The notes beneath the pieces were generated by a model. It did no database searches. It was given only the letters and a program-made list of their open reading frames with translations, and had not been told where the DNA came from. Below are positions 62,389 to 64,000 of a stretch of DNA of 64,000 bases, piece after piece; within the stretch, counting starts at the first letter, position 1; each line of letters opens with the position of its first letter. Source of the DNA: Flammeovirgaceae bacterium UBA2786. Its GTDB lineage: Bacteria > Bacteroidota > Bacteroidia > Cytophagales > Cyclobacteriaceae. The stretch spans positions 115,772 through 179,771 of the forward strand of contig DEIA01000009.1 of NCBI GenBank assembly GCA_002352225.1, written 5' to 3'. The translations under genes were made by a program, and so were the position numbers.

Positions 62389-62532
62389 ATGAAAAAGAAA
62401 ACCAAGCCAAAGAAGAAGGTTAAACCAATACCGGCATCGAACGAGAATAAACCTGCTACAGGTAAAGATGAGCGCTTCGATTTTGGTGGCTTGCCCGAAC
62501 TTAACCTAAAGAAAAATCTGGGTTGCGGTTAA
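62389..62532 (+). CDS. Small conserved-looking protein ending in GCG, function unknown
   Basis: The ATG at 62389 gives 47 residues. An earlier in-frame ATG at 62350 is less likely because it overlaps promoter elements. The N-terminus is a lysine-rich stretch (KKKTKPKKKVKP). The C-terminus has FDFGGLPELNLKKNLGCG with a terminal Cys-Gly. I recall similar tiny proteins with this ending in other Bacteroidota, but no function is known. It is divergent from feoAB. Confidence 0.6.
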   Translation: MKKKTKPKKKVKPIPASNENKPATGKDERFDFGGLPELNLKKNLGCG

Positions 62533-62587
62533 GTTTATTTTATCAAAGAAACCACAAGTGCCTCAAGACAAATCTTGAAATACGTTT

Positions 62588-62734
62588 ATGAAAAAAACCC
62601 TCTTTAAAATTTTGGCGAGCCTAAACAAAGTAATTCTGCCCCGTATAAGTAAGCGCGATCTTAACCGGTTATCTAAATTTGAAAAAGCAATTGTGGCTTA
62701 TCGGTATTGGGTTACTACCAATGCACTTGGCTAA
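62588..62734 (+). CDS. 48-residue basic microprotein, conserved in Bacteroidota
   Basis: An ATG at 62588 opens a 48-codon frame that stops at TAA 62732-62734. The product starts MKKTLFKILASLNKVILPRI and ends AIVAYRYWVTTNALG. This pattern of an amphipathic basic N-terminus plus a Y-R-Y-W-V-T-T-N-A-L tail matches a family of about 45-50-residue Bacteroidota proteins often labelled 'SsrA-binding protein', though they are far too short to be SmpB. That label should not be trusted. The function is unknown. It lies 55 bp after the 47-residue protein gene and may share its transcript. Confidence 0.68.
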   Translation: MKKTLFKILASLNKVILPRISKRDLNRLSKFEKAIVAYRYWVTTNALG

Positions 62735-62940
62735 GGCGAACAATCAAATACTTTCTGCAAAGAACACTCATTTCACCCGTTCGCTGGTATTGGTTAATAT
62801 TTTATACGGAATAGTACCTATGCCTTCGGCTACCTACTGAATGGGCAACTTCTACCCCATCATTGTCACACAAAGTGGGCACTGATGTTTTCTGGTTTGC
62901 CTCATATCCCTTTCCTAACTCATTGTTTTGTTATCATTTT

Positions 62941-62972
62941 CCTCAACGGCCCCGAAACGGGTGACGTTGAGG
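62941..62972. repeat. Palindromic REP-like hairpin 1
   Basis: CCTCAACG at 62941-62948 pairs with CGTTGAGG at 62965-62972. Inside, CCCG and CGGG pair around an AAA loop (62951-62961). The core CCCG-AAA-CGGG is close to the CCCG-AGA-CGGG core of the hairpin at 63068, while the outer arms differ in sequence but keep pairing. It is followed by GGGGTGAAA, as the second is followed by GGGGAAA. Confidence 0.7.
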
Positions 62973-63038
62973 GGGTGAAAATAGTAACGAAATAAATACC
63001 AGACGTCTCATCGATTTGCCTCTTTGTACTCACTCACA

Positions 63039-63129
63039 CAAATTACAAATTCTTTTGCTTCTTACGTGGAGTCCCCGAGACGGGAGACTCCGCTGGGAAG
63101 GGGAAATCAGATTTTGTTTTTGTAATTTG
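63039..63129. repeat. MITE/REP-like element: 11-bp terminal inverted repeats around a GC-rich hairpin
   Basis: CAAATTACAAA at 63039-63049 is the exact reverse complement of TTTGTAATTTG at 63119-63129. Between them GGAGTC (63068-63073) pairs with GACTCC (63086-63091) around CCCG-AGA-CGGG. The 91-bp unit thus has nested symmetry like miniature mobile elements or REP sequences linked to IS200/RAYT-type transposases. No transposase is in the window and no target-site duplication was established. Confidence 0.6.
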
Positions 63130-63206
63130 GTTCTGGCAAGGCAGTAGCCAGTTGTTGCCCCCATAGGAATGATCACTCTTTACAACCCTAAACATTCATC
63201 CCGTAC

Positions 63207-63947
63207 ATGATATCTCTTCGCCTCACCGCATTCGGCCTGGCCGTATTGCTTTTCGTGTCTTGTGGAAAGAAAGACAACGCTACCCAGCTACCTTCAGATT
63301 CTGAAACAACCACAACGGCAGAAGTTGCCTCCGTACAACCGGTGCCCCAACGCTTCTCCTGGCCCGAATACCTGGCATGGAAAGAACTCATGGATCAATA
63401 CTACGACACCGATCTGAGTGGCATCACCGACTCAACTTTACTGAACGACATCGCCAGTTACGACCCGGTGGATATGGGCTGGGGCGATTCGAACTTTGCC
63501 GATTCGGTATATGCCAGTTCTGTGCTGACCCCGCAGGGCAAAACCAACTACGTGCCCCACAACGTGCGCGATGGCAAGTCCACCGCGTGGATAGAGGGAG
63601 CAGACGGAGCAGGCGAAGGTGAGTGGGTGGCGTTCCGGTTCAAAAAAATCAACCCCGATGAACCCCTCACCAGCATCACCATCTACAATGGATTTCAACT
63701 GAGTGAAACTACCTATGCCAAAAATTCGCGTGCCAAGGTGGTAAGGTTGTATATAAATGATATAGCCCTGTACGACCTCTACCTGGAAGACACCATGAAA
63801 GGGCAGCAGTTTGCTGTAGATATACGCACCATAGACGAGCAACCCGTAACGTTGAAATTTGAGATCCGGGCCACTTATAACAGTACCCACTACGCAGATA
63901 CAGGCTTTACCGAAATCAACTTCGATGGCATATGGGGCGGAATCTGA
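63207..63947 (+). CDS. Lipoprotein with discoidin/NADase-type glycan-binding-like domain
   Basis: This 246-residue protein has a lipoprotein signal with cysteine in LLFVSCGKK (about residue 19). A Ser/Thr/Glu-rich linker follows, then a domain from about residue 85: YASSVLTPQGKTNYVPHNVRDGKSTAWIEGADGAGEGEWVAFRF, then SITIYNGFQLSETTYAKNSRAKVVRLYIN and GFTEINFDGIWGG. This matches the pattern of the F5/8-type (discoidin) module called the NADase-type glycan-binding domain, which binds sugars. It would be displayed on the cell surface. The intergenic repeat region lies directly upstream. Confidence 0.82.
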   Translation: MISLRLTAFGLAVLLFVSCGKKDNATQLPSDSETTTTAEVASVQPVPQRFSWPEYLAWKELMDQYYDTDLSGITDSTLLNDIASYDPVDMGWGDSNFADSVYASSVLTPQGKTNYVPHNVRDGKSTAWIEGADGAGEGEWVAFRFKKINPDEPLTSITIYNGFQLSETTYAKNSRAKVVRLYINDIALYDLYLEDTMKGQQFAVDIRTIDEQPVTLKFEIRATYNSTHYADTGFTEINFDGIWGGI

Positions 63948-64000
63948 CCAAAGTACCCTCGCCCATGTTGGTGTTCTTCACCATAGTCGTTAACTTAAGG

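Larger units (their letters stand above)
62735..63206. other. 472-bp gene-free region with palindromic elements
   Basis: No credible ORF was found. Its right half carries two related hairpins (62941-62972 and 63068-63091), the second flanked by 11-bp inverted repeats. Its left part (62735-62940) shows nothing assignable. Confidence 0.55.

Noticed and set aside
62588..62734. Annotation of the 48-residue protein as SsrA-binding protein (SmpB)
   Set aside because: SmpB is about 150 residues with an OB fold; this protein is far too short.
1..64000. tRNA, rRNA, CRISPR arrays, prophage or transposase genes
   Set aside because: None was recognised on reading the gaps; nearly all sequence is accounted for by protein-coding genes, and the repeat elements have no regular spacer structure.

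Overview
The window looks like a stretch of chromosome from a member of the Bacteroidota, most plausibly order Cytophagales. The evidence is the moderate-to-low GC, promoters of the Bacteroidetes type (TTTG / TAnnTTTG), SusC-style TonB-dependent receptors with STN and carboxypeptidase-regulatory domains, a FecR/ECF-sigma pair, and family names largely restricted to this phylum (DUF6702, DUF4249, DUF4783, GIN-domain proteins). Taxonomy is inferred from gene content. No rRNA, tRNA, CRISPR array, prophage or transposase gene was seen.

Layout. 1-1604: prmA (5' part only), tpiA and a DUF6702 gene on the minus strand. 1702-7422: a HupE/UreJ-like membrane protein, then two paralogous secreted M1 metallopeptidases that flank a small RelE/ParE-type toxin-antitoxin pair. 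7464-9230: a standalone Reg_prop beta-propeller protein and a YceI protein. 9364-19187: a membrane-bound winged-helix regulator with an M20 peptidase, a serine/threonine dehydratase, a propeller-like lipoprotein, a nitroreductase, an APC permease with a Cys/Met-metabolism PLP enzyme, and coaX. 19276-25868: a minus-strand operon ECF sigma - FecR - STN/repeat protein - TonB receptor - GIN lipoprotein. 26023-28603: carbonic anhydrase, a SulP transporter and a small membrane-anchored protein. 28677-35293: a MacB/FtsX-type permease, exported RidA, tag, a YceI lipoprotein, a membrane-anchored ATP-grasp protein with a DinB protein, and recX. 35483-41672: a small anchored protein followed by a complete RND tripartite efflux operon. 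42505-49508: a four-gene plus-strand operon (secreted protein, STN-TonB receptor, DUF4249 lipoprotein, MG2-like secreted protein). 49538-59476: nadC-DUF4783, gpmI, a lipoprotein, an ABC exporter overlapping a Fur-family repressor, a TerC-family protein, a LETM1/TerB-like protein and purEK. 59520-62314: another TerB-like protein and feoAB. 62389-64000: two micro-ORFs, a repeat-rich intergenic region and a lipoprotein with a discoidin/NADase-type glycan-binding-like domain.

How the genes work together. Housekeeping functions (triose isomerase, phosphoglycerate mutase, purine, NAD and CoA synthesis, L11 methylation) are interspersed with envelope functions: two independent TonB uptake loci, an RND pump, ABC exporters, and secreted peptidases. 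There is also a run of genes linked to metals (Fur-like regulator, TerC, FeoAB). No single locus is demonstrably a new system. The best candidates for a closer look are the sigma/FecR operon in which the STN signalling domain sits on a separate repeat protein, the LETM1/TerB-like protein next to a TerC protein, the ATP-grasp/DinB pair, the paired small proteins heading transporter operons, and a compact REP/MITE-like palindromic element near 63.0 kb.
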